A DNA stretch of 64,000 nucleotides from Arthrobacter sp. PAMC25284 (lineage in GTDB: Bacteria > Actinomycetota > Actinomycetes > Actinomycetales > Micrococcaceae): assembly GCF_019443425.1 (NCBI RefSeq), contig NZ_CP080382.1, forward strand, positions 3,658,001 to 3,722,000, in the 5' to 3' direction. The translations under genes and the position numbers were made by a program. Shown here piece by piece: positions 12,925 to 22,392 of the stretch (position 1 is the stretch's first letter; each line of letters opens with the position of its first letter). The notes beneath the pieces are model-generated. The model saw only the letters and a program-made list of their open reading frames with translations, did no database searches and was not told the origin of the DNA.

Positions 12925-13665
12925 TTAGAGCACCACCGAGACGACGGGGATGATCGTCATGAGTCCCAGGAGGATGAACACTGCCCCTGAGATCCGTTCT
13001 ATGCTCCTCGTGACTGCCGGGCGGTTGAGCCAGACGCTGGCCGTGCGTGCTCCCATGGTGATGAGCAGGAGATAGGCCCCGATGATCGCCGCGACTGTAC
13101 CTCCCACGACGACGATGACGTAGAGGGCGCCAGCGTTGGCGGGCGTGAATTGAGGGATCAGGGCCAGGAAGAACAGACCAGTCTTCGGATTGGTGAGGCA
13201 GCACAGCAGGCCCGCCAGGAATGGTGACCGTGCTGCCGGGTTGGGTTTCGGCTCGCTGGAATCGAACTCGTCTGGTGTGTTGGACGGTGTTGTGGGCCCC
13301 GAGGCCCCGGACCCTTCGGGAGCAGCGACACGTGCGCCGACGGGCACGCTGGCTGGGGCGGAAGGGGTTTGGGCCGGGGCACGGTGACGGGACGCAAATG
13401 CCCGGAAGCCGAGGTAGAAGAGGTAGGCCCCACCCAGGACCCGCAGGGAGTGGAATGTCACCGGCGAGTCCTGCAGGAATGCAGCGACGCCTGCGGCCAC
13501 CAGGCCCGCCCAGACGAAGATCCCGGTCGTGGTACCGAGGGCGGCGAGGACGCCGGCGCGTTGCTTACGCAAGGCATACTGCAGAGTCAGCAGAGTGTCG
13601 GGGCCGGGCGTTACAGCCAGGACGACGGCCACACCCAACAGGGCGAAGTAATTTGATGCGTTCAT
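12925..13665 (-). CDS. LysE/RhtB-family amino-acid exporter
   Basis: The 246-residue protein has the LysE/RhtB layout: N-terminal helix with the VTPGPDTLLTLQYAL motif, a second block GTTTGIFVWAGLVAAG, and C-terminal NPKTGLFFLALIPQF. About six helices are predicted. A hydrophilic, acidic, Pro-rich insert (~residues 95-145) between helices 3 and 4 is longer than in most relatives. It should export an amino acid or analogue; the substrate cannot be read from sequence. It is divergent from a LysR-type regulator, the usual arrangement for regulator-controlled exporters. Confidence 0.85.
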   Translation of the reverse strand: MNASNYFALLGVAVVLAVTPGPDTLLTLQYALRKQRAGVLAALGTTTGIFVWAGLVAAGVAAFLQDSPVTFHSLRVLGGAYLFYLGFRAFASRHRAPAQTPSAPASVPVGARVAAPEGSGASGPTTPSNTPDEFDSSEPKPNPAARSPFLAGLLCCLTNPKTGLFFLALIPQFTPANAGALYVIVVVGGTVAAIIGAYLLLITMGARTASVWLNRPAVTRSIERISGAVFILLGLMTIIPVVSVVL

Positions 13666-13806
13666 GGCATCGGGCCTTTCTGTACAGCGCGGAGGGACGC
13701 CTTCGGTTGTCGGCGGCCTGCGTCGGAATCCTCAAACGAGGGGTGGATCAGGAAGTGCACTCAGATTGGTGTGGAGTCGTCGTGATCACCCCGGTGCATT
13801 TCCACT

Positions 13807-14787
13807 GTGACACCGGGTAAGCGTCGGCACAAGCAAGTGTTAGCGCACAATTGGCAGGCATTACCGTACAGTTGGCAGGTGCTTGACCTTCACCGCCTCG
13901 TCATTCTGCGTGCCGTCATCGCTGCCGGCTCCGTCCACGGAGCAGCGAGCAGTCTGCATCTCGCGCCGGCCACAGTGAGCCAACACCTGCGTGTTCTCGC
14001 GCGGGAGACTGGCCTGGTGCTGTTCGAGAAGAACGGCCGGGGCATTGACGCCACTCCTGCCGCTCTCCATCTCGCGGAAGAAAGTGCCCATGCCCTGGCT
14101 GATATGGAACGCCTCGAGCGTACGGTGATGGACCTGCGCCAGGGCCGGGCCGAGCGGATCACTTTTGCATGCTTCGCGTCCGTCGCCCAAGCCTGGATGC
14201 CGCACGTCGTGACGGTTCTCCGGTCCGTTGCGCCCGCGGCGGTGGTGGAGATCAGCATTACCGAACTTCACCCGGCTGGCGGGCGGCGGCAAGCGGATAT
14301 CGACATACGCAATGAAGCCCTCGATGCGGACCCCCTCCACCTCCACGGGCACCACCGGCATGTCCTCACCGACGAGGAGCTATGGCTGGTCCTGCCTGCA
14401 GAGCATCCTTTGGCCGCCCACGACGTCGTTGACATGCTCGAGTTGCGGGACCAACCGTGGATCGATCACGACATCAACGACGGTCCAACGGGGAGAATCA
14501 TTGCCCGGGCCTGCCTCACCGCAGGATTCACACCCCGATATGTGGCTCGCCTTGATGACCATCACGCCGCCGTAAGCCTCGCCGCCGCGGGCCTTGGCAT
14601 CACGGTCCTTCCCCTTATCGCCCTCACGGGTCTGCCCGACAATCTCACAATCCGGCCTCTGGCCAACCCATCGGTTGGCCGGCGCATCGTCGCCTTTACC
14701 AAAAGCCACCCTGACCGGGCCCGCCTCATCCACGCCGCGCTTACCGCACTCCGCGACGTGGCCGGGACGTCTCGCTGGCAGAGGTGA
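13807..14787 (+). CDS. LysR-family transcriptional regulator
   Basis: The winged-helix DNA-binding domain is clear (HRLVILRAVIAAGSVHGAAS, then LHLAPATVSQHLRVLARETG), followed by a LysR substrate-binding domain that ends at VAGTSRWQR. The frame opens at 13807, but family members start just before LDLHRL, so the GTG at 13879 is a good alternative start. Two copies of the motif CA(A/G)TTGGCAG lie immediately before that GTG. It is divergent from the LysE-like exporter and probably controls it in response to an amino acid. Confidence 0.85.
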   Translation: MTPGKRRHKQVLAHNWQALPYSWQVLDLHRLVILRAVIAAGSVHGAASSLHLAPATVSQHLRVLARETGLVLFEKNGRGIDATPAALHLAEESAHALADMERLERTVMDLRQGRAERITFACFASVAQAWMPHVVTVLRSVAPAAVVEISITELHPAGGRRQADIDIRNEALDADPLHLHGHHRHVLTDEELWLVLPAEHPLAAHDVVDMLELRDQPWIDHDINDGPTGRIIARACLTAGFTPRYVARLDDHHAAVSLAAAGLGITVLPLIALTGLPDNLTIRPLANPSVGRRIVAFTKSHPDRARLIHAALTALRDVAGTSRWQR

Positions 14788-14998
14788 AAACCTGTCCGCG
14801 GTCCGGCGTCGACCTCCCGCCGATCAGCCGGCGTCCGCTGCTGTCCTCATCTGGTCGAGGGTGGGGGAGCCCGCGGCCCCGTCCGGAGTCATGTAGCGGC
14901 CGCACGCCAATCCCACCGTTCGACCATGATGTAACTCGGGTGGCATCTCCGGGGCCGGAGATCTGGTCGCCCGTAACACTTAGGACCTTCTGTCGCCC

Positions 14999-16253
14999 TT
15001 ACGGCGTCCCAAGCGTGCTTTCGAGGAAAGGGTTCCAGAACTTCCCTTGCGGGTCGTAGTGTCTGCGAACGGCCTTAAAATCGGTGAGGCGAGGAAACCG
15101 CTGGCCGATGACGTCAGCGCCGAAATGGAAGAGTTTGCCCCAATGCTGCCGTGGCGCGAATGGCGCGAGTGCGTCCTCGATCACGGGCAGCAGCGCCGCC
15201 ACTTCCGCGGGGTGCTTGGCCCACGTGAAGCCGATACACAGAACGTCCCGCTCGTAGGCCGGGCTGAGCCACAAAGAGTCTGCTGCTGCCGTGCGGATCT
15301 CGGAGATCAGCAGGTGCGGGGAGATCTGCGCTCCCAAAGTTCGGAGCACCTCCAGCGCCTGCACGCCGTACTCGCGGCCGACGTAATACTCGCTCTGCAA
15401 CTCATCACCGCCGTTGGAGGGTTGCCGGTCAAGGCGGAAGTGCGGCATCCGTTCCGACCACGGGCCCCGGCACGCTGGCACGTTGATTCACATTATCCGG
15501 CGCGGGCTCTTCCGAGTCGTCGTACCACGTCCCGCCGAACAGGGTGGGGGCCAGCTCGGGATGCCTACCCTCGCCTAGCCGGGTCTTGAGCCAGACCTGC
15601 AGCACGGTGGGGCTCGCGAAGTCCGCGAGGAGGCTGACGCTGTATGCGCTGGCCATGACCTCGTCCAGTCGCTCGAGGACGGTCTCCCACGGCGCGTAGC
15701 GGTAGACATCCTGGCGCACAAGGTAAGTCGGTTCAATGTCGACGGTGACACGGATAATGATCCCGAACGCACCGAGGCCGACGGCGATCGCGGATAGCTG
15801 CCCGCTGGACCGGTCGATTTTGACCACTGAGCCGTCCGCCGTTAACAGCTCCACCGCCGAGATCGCAGTGGACAGAATTCCGTTGCCGTCACCGGAGCCA
15901 TGCGTCCCTGTCGCTGTGGCACCCGCCACCGAGATATGCGGCAGTGAGCCGGTGTTGTGCAGGGCAAACCCTTGCGACTGCAGCTCGCTGATCAGTACTC
16001 CGAAACGGGTTCCCCCGGTGACGCTGGCGGTCATCGCTGTCGGGTCGATCCTGATATCCGGGTTAAGGCCAGCCAGGGAGATCAACGCGCCAGAAGTATC
16101 CGCGATGTCATTGAACGAATGCCGGGTACCGAGCGCCCGGACGCGTGGCCATCGAGCGACCAGGCCCTGCACCTCGTCGACGGTCGCCGGTTCAAAGATC
16201 TTCTCGGCGCTGTAGGTCTGGTTGCCTGCCCAATTCAAGTGGTTGGTCGACAC
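14999..16253 (-). CDS. FAD-linked sugar-lactone/alditol oxidase (single-base frameshift)
   Basis: The N-terminal part is a PCMH-type FAD-binding domain (NWAGNQTYSAEKIFEP, VRALGTRHSFNDIAD, VAGATATGTHGSG). The C-terminal part is the ALO domain ending HYDPQGKFWNPFLE. They lie in different frames. Removing one base in the GGGCCCC tract at 15462-15468 joins them at VPGPWSERM and gives ~417 residues, the normal size of the family (alditol/xylitol oxidase, L-gulono- or arabinono-lactone oxidase). The GTG start at 16253 follows GAGAGGA. The histidine of THGSG-type sites that carries covalent FAD in relatives may be the H in RHSFND. The substrate is unresolved. Confidence 0.8.
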
Positions 16254-16359
16254 GACGATCCTCTCGGTGGACCGGAAGCTTGTTAGATGAGCGAGCCCGG
16301 CTTTCGACGCCAGCTTCCGGTCAAGAGTATCGAGATCGGGCAAGTGCCGGCGTGAGGAG

Positions 16360-18456
16360 TCAGCTAGCGCAGGCGGTGATCTTGTACAGCCGGGCCCGGC
16401 CTTCGCTGTCGACCAGTTCCATGCCGGGGTTGTACGCGAGCCGGAAAAGCCCGGGCGGAGTGTGGTAACCGCGGTGCACTTCCTTGCTGCCGAAGTCCAG
16501 GATGTAAAACGCGTTCGCTTCCCGCACCGCCTGGCAGACACTGGGGTCCGATGTGATGGTACCCGCGGAATCGTAGATTTTCTGCACGGCGGGCGAGACA
16601 CTGCTCATGATATGCAGCTGGGCCGACTTCCGGTCTCCCAGCGCGTAGGACAGCGCAGCCCCCGTATAGGGGTTTCCGATCAGGAGGGCATCCGCCGGGA
16701 CGGTGTCCTTCAGCCGGTGGATGAGGGCAAGCTCGTCGGTGGAGACCAGTGGGGAGTCGTCGTCGATCTCGTAGCGGGAGGAGGCAAGCTGCACTTCCTC
16801 CTTGAAGCCGCCCTGCTGCCCGAGCGCAACCGCCGCCACGACCAGCACGAGCCCGACGGCCGCCCGGTACGCCGCCGTTCCGGCCCCGCCGAGACGCCGG
16901 GGACCGTCAACGGCCATCGCCAGCGCCCTGGAGCGGGCCCGGGCCGAGACAAGCGCCCGGGCGGCCCAGTCAAGGCCGACGGCGGTCAGCACCACTGCCG
17001 CGACAGGCAGAAGTGCGGCGATGCGCGGGCTGTCGTTGTACCAGACCCCGGTCAGAAAGTCTCTGGTCGGGGATTTGGGGAAGCCGGCGACGACGACGTA
17101 GAGCCCGGCGAAGACAAGGTAGGCCGCGCCGATCCAGGCGAACCGGCGGGGGGCCTGTAAACACGCCCAGAGCCCGAGCAACGCCAGCGGGGCGACGAGC
17201 CAGGCGGGGGAGAGGTCCACCGGGGAGAAGCTCAGGGCTTCACCAAAAGCCTGCGGAGCCGTGCCGTTGGGGCCCCAGAAGGCGGCGTCCGCCGGCGGAC
17301 GCAGGACGATCCACAGTGTCAGGAACACGGCGGCGTACCCGGCTGCGCCCAGCACCCGGAGCCTCAGGCGCCGCGGTTCGGTCTGCCGGCCGCGCCAGGC
17401 GTGCGCGATGGCCCGCCACGAGAGGATGGCCGCCATCGGCAGGGTCCAGGTCAGCCATGCCATAAAGGTCGTGGGGTGGGCGACCACGAGCCCGGACAGC
17501 GCCAGAAGCAGGGCCAGCACGGTCGGCAGCACGTCAGCCGGCCCGTGCGGCGCCAGGCCAGGCCCGCGCGGCGCCAGGCCAGGCCCGCGCGGCGCCAGGC
17601 CAGGCCCGTGCGGTGTCCGCCCCGGGGCAAGGCCTGCCAGCGACGCGGCAAGTGCGATGGACGCGGGCAGGACGCTGATGGCAAGCAGGTTCGGATACAA
17701 CACGCCGAAGTCCATCATGAGGAGCGGGAAGGCGCCCAGCGATGCGGCGGCAATTCCGGCCCCGAGGATTCCGGCCGGTCGTGCGCCGACTGCCCATTTG
17801 GCCAGCAGCACCACACTCAGCGGCCAGAACACGGCGGCGAGTACGAGTGTGGTGATGTTGACGGCGACAGGCACACCGGTGCCAGTTGTCGCCGCCACGA
17901 GCGTCGCCACGGCGTTCCAGCCGGCAGGGTAGAACCCGCCGCCCGTCATGCCGCCGAGGGTCAGCGAGGAGGACTGGCCCGTATCGAGGGCGAACCTGAC
18001 CGAGTTGAGGTGGAAGACGGCGTCGTACGTTTGGGAGAAGGCATCCGGGGTGCCCGTGGCCTGGAGGACGCGGACCGCCAGCAGGAGTCCTGCGATGAGC
18101 ACGGCCGCGAAGGCCGCGGCGTCACGCCGCCACCAGGGCGCACTCCCGGACACCGGAGGTGACGCGTGGGTCGGCTGCGCGGCGCTGGCCGGCGGCGCAG
18201 GAACAGACCGGGACCGGGCGCCCCAGGCAGCGACGGCGGCCAGGACAAGCGCCACCGCTGCGGTGGGAAGCAGTCCGAAGCCGAGGCCAACAAAAGGCGC
18301 CGCCGTCGAGGCGAGCACGATGATTCCGACCGAGAAGGCAGGAGCCAGGGCGAGCGCTTCAAAGCCTCTGAAGCGCAAGGCGAGGGAGACCATGAGCCCC
18401 GGCAGAATCAGCAGTGCGACTGCGCCGAGGATGTGCGGAAGGAACGACCACCACAT
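16360..18456 (-). CDS. DUF6541-like large polytopic membrane protein
   Basis: The 698-residue protein begins MWWSFLPHILGAV and has about 13-15 hydrophobic segments over its first ~540 residues, then a ~150-residue soluble C-terminal region (ALIGNPYTGAALSYALGDRK, CQAVREANAFYILDFG). This resembles the actinobacterial DUF6541 family, GT-C-like membrane proteins encoded in polysaccharide clusters. A transferase role using a polyprenyl-linked sugar is inference only. Three copies of a 7-residue GPGLAPR repeat lie in a loop near residue 285. It is encoded just downstream of rmlA on the same strand, within the surface-polysaccharide cluster. Confidence 0.75.
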   Translation of the reverse strand: MWWSFLPHILGAVALLILPGLMVSLALRFRGFEALALAPAFSVGIIVLASTAAPFVGLGFGLLPTAAVALVLAAVAAWGARSRSVPAPPASAAQPTHASPPVSGSAPWWRRDAAAFAAVLIAGLLLAVRVLQATGTPDAFSQTYDAVFHLNSVRFALDTGQSSSLTLGGMTGGGFYPAGWNAVATLVAATTGTGVPVAVNITTLVLAAVFWPLSVVLLAKWAVGARPAGILGAGIAAASLGAFPLLMMDFGVLYPNLLAISVLPASIALAASLAGLAPGRTPHGPGLAPRGPGLAPRGPGLAPHGPADVLPTVLALLLALSGLVVAHPTTFMAWLTWTLPMAAILSWRAIAHAWRGRQTEPRRLRLRVLGAAGYAAVFLTLWIVLRPPADAAFWGPNGTAPQAFGEALSFSPVDLSPAWLVAPLALLGLWACLQAPRRFAWIGAAYLVFAGLYVVVAGFPKSPTRDFLTGVWYNDSPRIAALLPVAAVVLTAVGLDWAARALVSARARSRALAMAVDGPRRLGGAGTAAYRAAVGLVLVVAAVALGQQGGFKEEVQLASSRYEIDDDSPLVSTDELALIHRLKDTVPADALLIGNPYTGAALSYALGDRKSAQLHIMSSVSPAVQKIYDSAGTITSDPSVCQAVREANAFYILDFGSKEVHRGYHTPPGLFRLAYNPGMELVDSEGRARLYKITACAS
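17548..17610. repeat. Three tandem 21-bp units inside the DUF6541-like gene
   Basis: Units at 17548-17568, 17569-17589 and 17590-17610 are nearly identical and encode the heptapeptide GPGLAPR/H on the minus strand. Because the unit is a multiple of three, copy-number change would keep frame. Confidence 0.85.
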
Positions 18457-18463
18457 GGGGCGG

Positions 18464-19327
18464 CTACGGCTCCAAGAGTTCGAGCAGGTACGCGCCGTAG
18501 CCGCTCTTGATCAGCGGCTCTGCACGCTGGCGGAGCTCGTCGTCGCTCAGGAAGCCCTGGCGCCAGGCGACCTCTTCCGGGGCACCGATCTTCAGGCCCT
18601 GGCGGTTTTCCACCGTACGGACGAAGTTGGAGGCGTCGTTAAGATCATCGAACGTTCCGGTGTCGAGCCAGGCGGTACCGCGGGGCAGGATTTCGACGCG
18701 GAGCTTGCCGTTCTCCAGGTAGGTCCGGTTGACATCCGTGATCTCCAGCTCGCCGCGCGGCGAGGGCTTGAGGTTCTTGGAGATTTCCACGACGTCGTTG
18801 TCGTAGAAGTACAGGCCGGGAACCGCATAGTGCGACTTCGGATGCTCCGGCTTCTCCTCGAGGGAGATGGCCTGGCCCGCATCGTTGAACTCCACGACGC
18901 CGTAGGCTTTCGGATCCTTAACCCAGTAACCGAAGACGGCGCCGCCGTCGATATCGGCGTGCTTGCGCAGCTGGGTGCCCATGCCCTGGCCATAAAAGAC
19001 GTTGTCACCCAGGACCAGGGCCACGGTTTCGTTGCCGATGTGCTCTTCGCCGAGGATAAAAGCCTGGGCGAGCCCGTCCGGGGAGGCCTGCTGGACGTAA
19101 GTCAGGTTGATGCCGAACTGCGAACCGTCGCCGAGGAGGCGTTTGAACTGTTCGGCGTCGTGCGGGGTGGTGATGATCAGGATGTCGCGGATGCCGGCCA
19201 GGATCAGGGTCGACAGCGGGTAGTAGATCATCGGCTTGTCATAGACCGGGACGAGCTGCTTGCTGATGCCGTGGGTGATGGGGTGAAGACGAGAGCCGGT
19301 CCCGCCGGCAAGAATAATTCCGCGCAT
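18464..19327 (-). CDS. rmlA: Glucose-1-phosphate thymidylyltransferase
   Basis: This 287-residue enzyme makes dTDP-glucose from dTTP and glucose-1-phosphate, the first step of dTDP-L-rhamnose synthesis. It has the nucleotidyltransferase signature [18 protein letters not shown], the catalytic-site block [26 protein letters not shown] with the metal-binding Asp, and EEKPEHPKS. Length and motifs match RmlA throughout. It is encoded on the opposite strand from rmlB and rmlCD ~6 kb away, so the pathway genes are split across the glycosyltransferase cluster. Confidence 0.96.
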   Translation of the reverse strand: MRGIILAGGTGSRLHPITHGISKQLVPVYDKPMIYYPLSTLILAGIRDILIITTPHDAEQFKRLLGDGSQFGINLTYVQQASPDGLAQAFILGEEHIGNETVALVLGDNVFYGQGMGTQLRKHADIDGGAVFGYWVKDPKAYGVVEFNDAGQAISLEEKPEHPKSHYAVPGLYFYDNDVVEISKNLKPSPRGELEITDVNRTYLENGKLRVEILPRGTAWLDTGTFDDLNDASNFVRTVENRQGLKIGAPEEVAWRQGFLSDDELRQRAEPLIKSGYGAYLLELLEP

Positions 19328-19415
19328 GGACTACATCTTCTCTTATCCGTCTAGCGCGGGCCAAACCCGGGACCCCGGGGATGACGCCGGCCGCCGGCCG
19401 GCTGCGCGAGACCGG

Positions 19416-20344
19416 TCAGTTCGTGTGTCGCCGGCCGCTGCGGCCACGGAACCCATCGGCGATGCCGCGCAATGCCGAGCCCAGCCTGGCCGGACGTCCC
19501 GGCGCCAGCAGAGTCACCGCCAACAGGTGGCGGAGGTCGGTCCAGATCCCGGCGGCCACCCAACCCGGGTTCCTGGCGGCATACCGCCGGCTGACGAGCA
19601 CCCGGTTCCGGAAGATGTAGTAGTACCGCCAGGTGGCTGCGATGCGGACCTTCAACGGATTTCCGCCCGCGGGAATGGTCCGGCCGAACACGACGGCGTC
19701 GACCATGGTGCCGAGGGAATGGTCGAATTCGGCGGCAGCGAGGACGGTGGGCAGGCCCGCGTTGAGGGCACGGAAGTAGTATTCGGTGTCGACCAGGTCG
19801 ATGAACAACTCTTCCCAGAACCCTCCGACAGCCTCCAGCGTCGCAACCGGAATCAGAAGCCCGGACTGGATCGGTTCCTTGCCGAGGGGGACCCCGTTTC
19901 GGGACCCGGCGCGCAGGACCGGGTTTCCGTGGATCCGGGCGGGGGATACCAGTCCGGGTTCCACGCCGGCGTCCCGGGCAGCGACGGCGGCGTCGCGCAG
20001 GGCACGGACGTAACCGGCCGGCAAATGCGAGTCCTGGTCTACGGTGAGGATGTACTCGGGTGCGCCGTCCTCCCGGGGCCCCGCCCGATGCCGGCGTTCA
20101 GGGCCGCGGCAATACCGGCGTTGGCGTCGAGCCGGACCACCGTGGCGCCGGCACCGGCAAGGGCGGCGAAGACGTCGTCAAAGCCGGGGCCGCCGCCGTC
20201 GTCGACCACCACCACGGACGCGACCTGGCGCAGCAGCGATTGAACGTTGCCGATCAGGTCCGGGGCAGGTCGGAAGGCCGTCACGACGGCGGTGACGTTA
20301 CTGACGGGAACGTCCGGATCGTCGGGCATCGTCGGGTGGCTCAC
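19416..20344 (-). CDS. GT2 glycosyltransferase, rhamnosyltransferase-like (single-base frameshift)
   Basis: The N-terminal ~90 residues (VTAVVTAFRPAPDLIGNV, VVVVDDGGGPG, NAGIAAALNAGIGRG) and the remainder (TVDQDSHLPAGYVRAL, IDLVDTEYYFRALNAG) are in different frames. One base appears to be missing in the GGGGCCCC tract at 20075-20082. Restored, the protein is ~309 residues and carries the GT-A donor site DQDS. It resembles RfbF-type rhamnosyltransferases and the neighbouring gene at 22393. The GTG start overlaps the stop of the upstream transferase by 4 nt. The acceptor sugar is unknown. Confidence 0.78.
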
Positions 20345-21228
20345 TTTCCGAAGGCGTGCCGGAGCAGTGTGCCCAGCGGTCCGGTGCGGATCCGGCGGGT
20401 GGCGCCTGGAACGAACAGCAGCGCATGGGCCCGTGAGGTCAGCCGCAGGCGTGCGGCGCCGGCCGCCTTCCGCCAGCCTTTGGCGGCGCAGAGGCGCTCT
20501 GCCAGGGCGAAGTAGTCACGTTCGCCGGTGAACCGGCTGCCGTCGACGAGCTTGGCCGCAGAGGCGCTGGAGGTGTGCCGGCGGTACTCAAAGCAGGTCT
20601 CGGGTTCAATCAGCAGTTCGGCGCCGCCCAGGACCATATCGATGACCAGGGCCAGGTCCTGGATGACGGGGAACCCGTCCCGGAAGTCGTAGTCCCGGAT
20701 GCGGTCGGTCCGGAAGGCCAGCGAGGGCCAGTACAACCAGTCGCCGTGGAGCAGGCTGACGGCCAGCGGTTCACCGGACACGATCCGGGCGCCGGAACCG
20801 CGTGGTTTGACCAGGCGTTGTTTGACGATGTCCACGAGCGGGAAGGCCGGATTGCCGGATTCGTCGATGATCTGCACGCCTGGCTGGATGATCCAGGCCT
20901 GCGGAAACGCCGCGTGGGCGCTCAGCACCACGTCCACGTAGTTCGGCAGCAGCAGGTCATCGCAGCCCATCACCACCAGGACCTCCTGGCTTGCCAGTGA
21001 GACGCAGGTGCGGAAGTTCTCGGTAATGCCCTCGTTGGTGTCCTTGCGGAGGTAGGTGATCCGCGGATCGTCCAGGCCCGTGACGTAGCGGCGGATCTCG
21101 TCGCCGGGGTAGGCGTCGTCCACGACGGTGAGGCGCCATTCGCCGTTGGTCTGGGCCAGGACGCTCTCGACGGCCATTTTCATCAACGGAACGTCACCCC
21201 AGTAGGGGATAAAGATATCAAGTGCCAT
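20341..21228 (-). CDS. GT2 glycosyltransferase
   Basis: This 295-residue GT-A enzyme has an N-terminal nucleotide-binding region (DIFIPYWGDVPLMKMAVES, TVVDDAYPGDEI), a metal-binding region (VLVVMGCDDLLLPNYVD) and a FPVIQDLALVIDMVLGG block near the acceptor site. It belongs to a tightly packed minus-strand group with DUF2304 and two further GT2 genes, and its stop overlaps the next gene. It should add one sugar to the rhamnose-containing surface polymer; donor and linkage are not readable. Confidence 0.85.
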   Translation of the reverse strand: MALDIFIPYWGDVPLMKMAVESVLAQTNGEWRLTVVDDAYPGDEIRRYVTGLDDPRITYLRKDTNEGITENFRTCVSLASQEVLVVMGCDDLLLPNYVDVVLSAHAAFPQAWIIQPGVQIIDESGNPAFPLVDIVKQRLVKPRGSGARIVSGEPLAVSLLHGDWLYWPSLAFRTDRIRDYDFRDGFPVIQDLALVIDMVLGGAELLIEPETCFEYRRHTSSASAAKLVDGSRFTGERDYFALAERLCAAKGWRKAAGAARLRLTSRAHALLFVPGATRRIRTGPLGTLLRHAFGK

Positions 21229-21245
21229 AACTGGTTTCCGGGCCC

Positions 21246-21626
21246 CTATTTCGACGTCGGTGACGCCGGTGCGTCGCCGCCGGAGTCCTGCGGGGTCAGC
21301 TCCTCGACCATGGTTCGCAGGATCGCGACTTCTTCAGCGAGGGTGCGTGTTTCGTCCTCGACCACCGAAATCTCCCACGACAAATGCAGACAGACGCCCA
21401 GGAGCAGCAGGATGCTGATGATGAACAGCAGGTTCGAGGGCAGCTGGACGCCCACGGTCTCCGCGACAATGGTCAGCAGCCGTGGGAACGCGGCCAGGAC
21501 GAGGGTTCCGACGCCGACGATCAGCCACAGGGCGGCGTACTTCTCGCGGAGTTTCTTCCGCCGGAGCATCTCGAAAACGACACCGACGATCGCCAGTGAC
21601 AGAACAAATGCTGCGATGTTTATCAC
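21246..21626 (-). CDS. DUF2304 membrane protein
   Basis: The 126-residue protein has three hydrophobic helices (residues ~3-19, ~32-52, ~66-84) around a basic RRKKLREKYAALWL segment, and an acidic coiled C-terminus. This pattern is the DUF2304 family, small membrane proteins usually encoded beside polyprenyl-phosphate glycosyltransferases. Here it overlaps the start of the downstream side of a DPM1-like transferase gene (21623), which supports a partner role such as membrane anchoring. The biochemical role is not established. Confidence 0.85.
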   Translation of the reverse strand: MINIAAFVLSLAIVGVVFEMLRRKKLREKYAALWLIVGVGTLVLAAFPRLLTIVAETVGVQLPSNLLFIISILLLLGVCLHLSWEISVVEDETRTLAEEVAILRTMVEELTPQDSGGDAPASPTSK

Positions 21627-22378
21627 AGTGCCCTCCCCTGGGCGTCGAGCGGTGCCGCGGGAAGGCGCGACGGCTTACGGGTCAGGGCGAGCAACAGGGC
21701 GAAGATTGAGCGGCCGAGGTAGATGGCCGCCTTCACCGGGTTGTGACTCGGAGTGCCGCCCTGGCGCGGACGCATGGCAACCGGAATCTGGGTGACCGTG
21801 CATCCGGACCGGACAGCGACCACGAGGGAATCGATGGTGTCACCGAGGTACTCCGCGGGATAGTGGTCCAGATATTGGCTGATGGCGCGCTCGTTGGCGG
21901 CGCGGAACCCCGAGGTAACGTCGGTCAGTCGGGTCTTCGCGAGGGTGGAAATGACCTTGGCCAGGAACTGCATGGCCCACTTGCGCGGGCCGCTGACCTC
22001 GTAGTCGCCGCGGTCAGCGAACCGGGCGCCGATGGAGATGTCGGCATGCTCGAGCCCGGCCAGGACCTCGTCGATGTTGCGGGGATCATGCTGGCCGTCC
22101 GCGTCGACCTGGATCACCCGGCAGTAGCCCAGGCGCCGGGCGTACTTGAACCCGGCGCGCATGGCGCCGCCGACGCCGAGGTTGAAGGGCAGCGTCAGCA
22201 CGGTGGCGCCAGCTGCTTGGGCCACGTCAGCGGTGGCGTCCGTTGAGCCGTCATTGACAACGAGAACGTCATAAGGACGTCCGACGCCGAGGACCTCGCG
22301 GACGGTGTTGCCCACTGACTCGGCTTCGTTCCACGCCGGCATGATGACCAGGACGCGTGTCGAGTCATGAATTTTCAT
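21623..22378 (-). CDS. DPM1/polyprenyl-phosphate glycosyltransferase-like GT2
   Basis: The 251-residue enzyme has the dolichol-phosphate-mannose-synthase style core: VIMPAWNEAESVG, VVNDGSTDATADVA, VIQVDADGQHDP (donor and metal site), and SGFRAANERAIS. It lacks the C-terminal membrane helices of some relatives and is followed by a DUF2304 membrane protein that may supply the anchor. The start MKIHDS at 22378 is preferred to an upstream in-frame codon at 22396, which would overlap the neighbouring transferase. It probably charges a polyprenyl phosphate with a sugar used outside the membrane, for example by GT-C enzymes. Confidence 0.87.
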   Translation of the reverse strand: MKIHDSTRVLVIMPAWNEAESVGNTVREVLGVGRPYDVLVVNDGSTDATADVAQAAGATVLTLPFNLGVGGAMRAGFKYARRLGYCRVIQVDADGQHDPRNIDEVLAGLEHADISIGARFADRGDYEVSGPRKWAMQFLAKVISTLAKTRLTDVTSGFRAANERAISQYLDHYPAEYLGDTIDSLVVAVRSGCTVTQIPVAMRPRQGGTPSHNPVKAAIYLGRSIFALLLALTRKPSRLPAAPLDAQGRAL

Positions 22379-22392
22379 AGTTCTCCAATATA

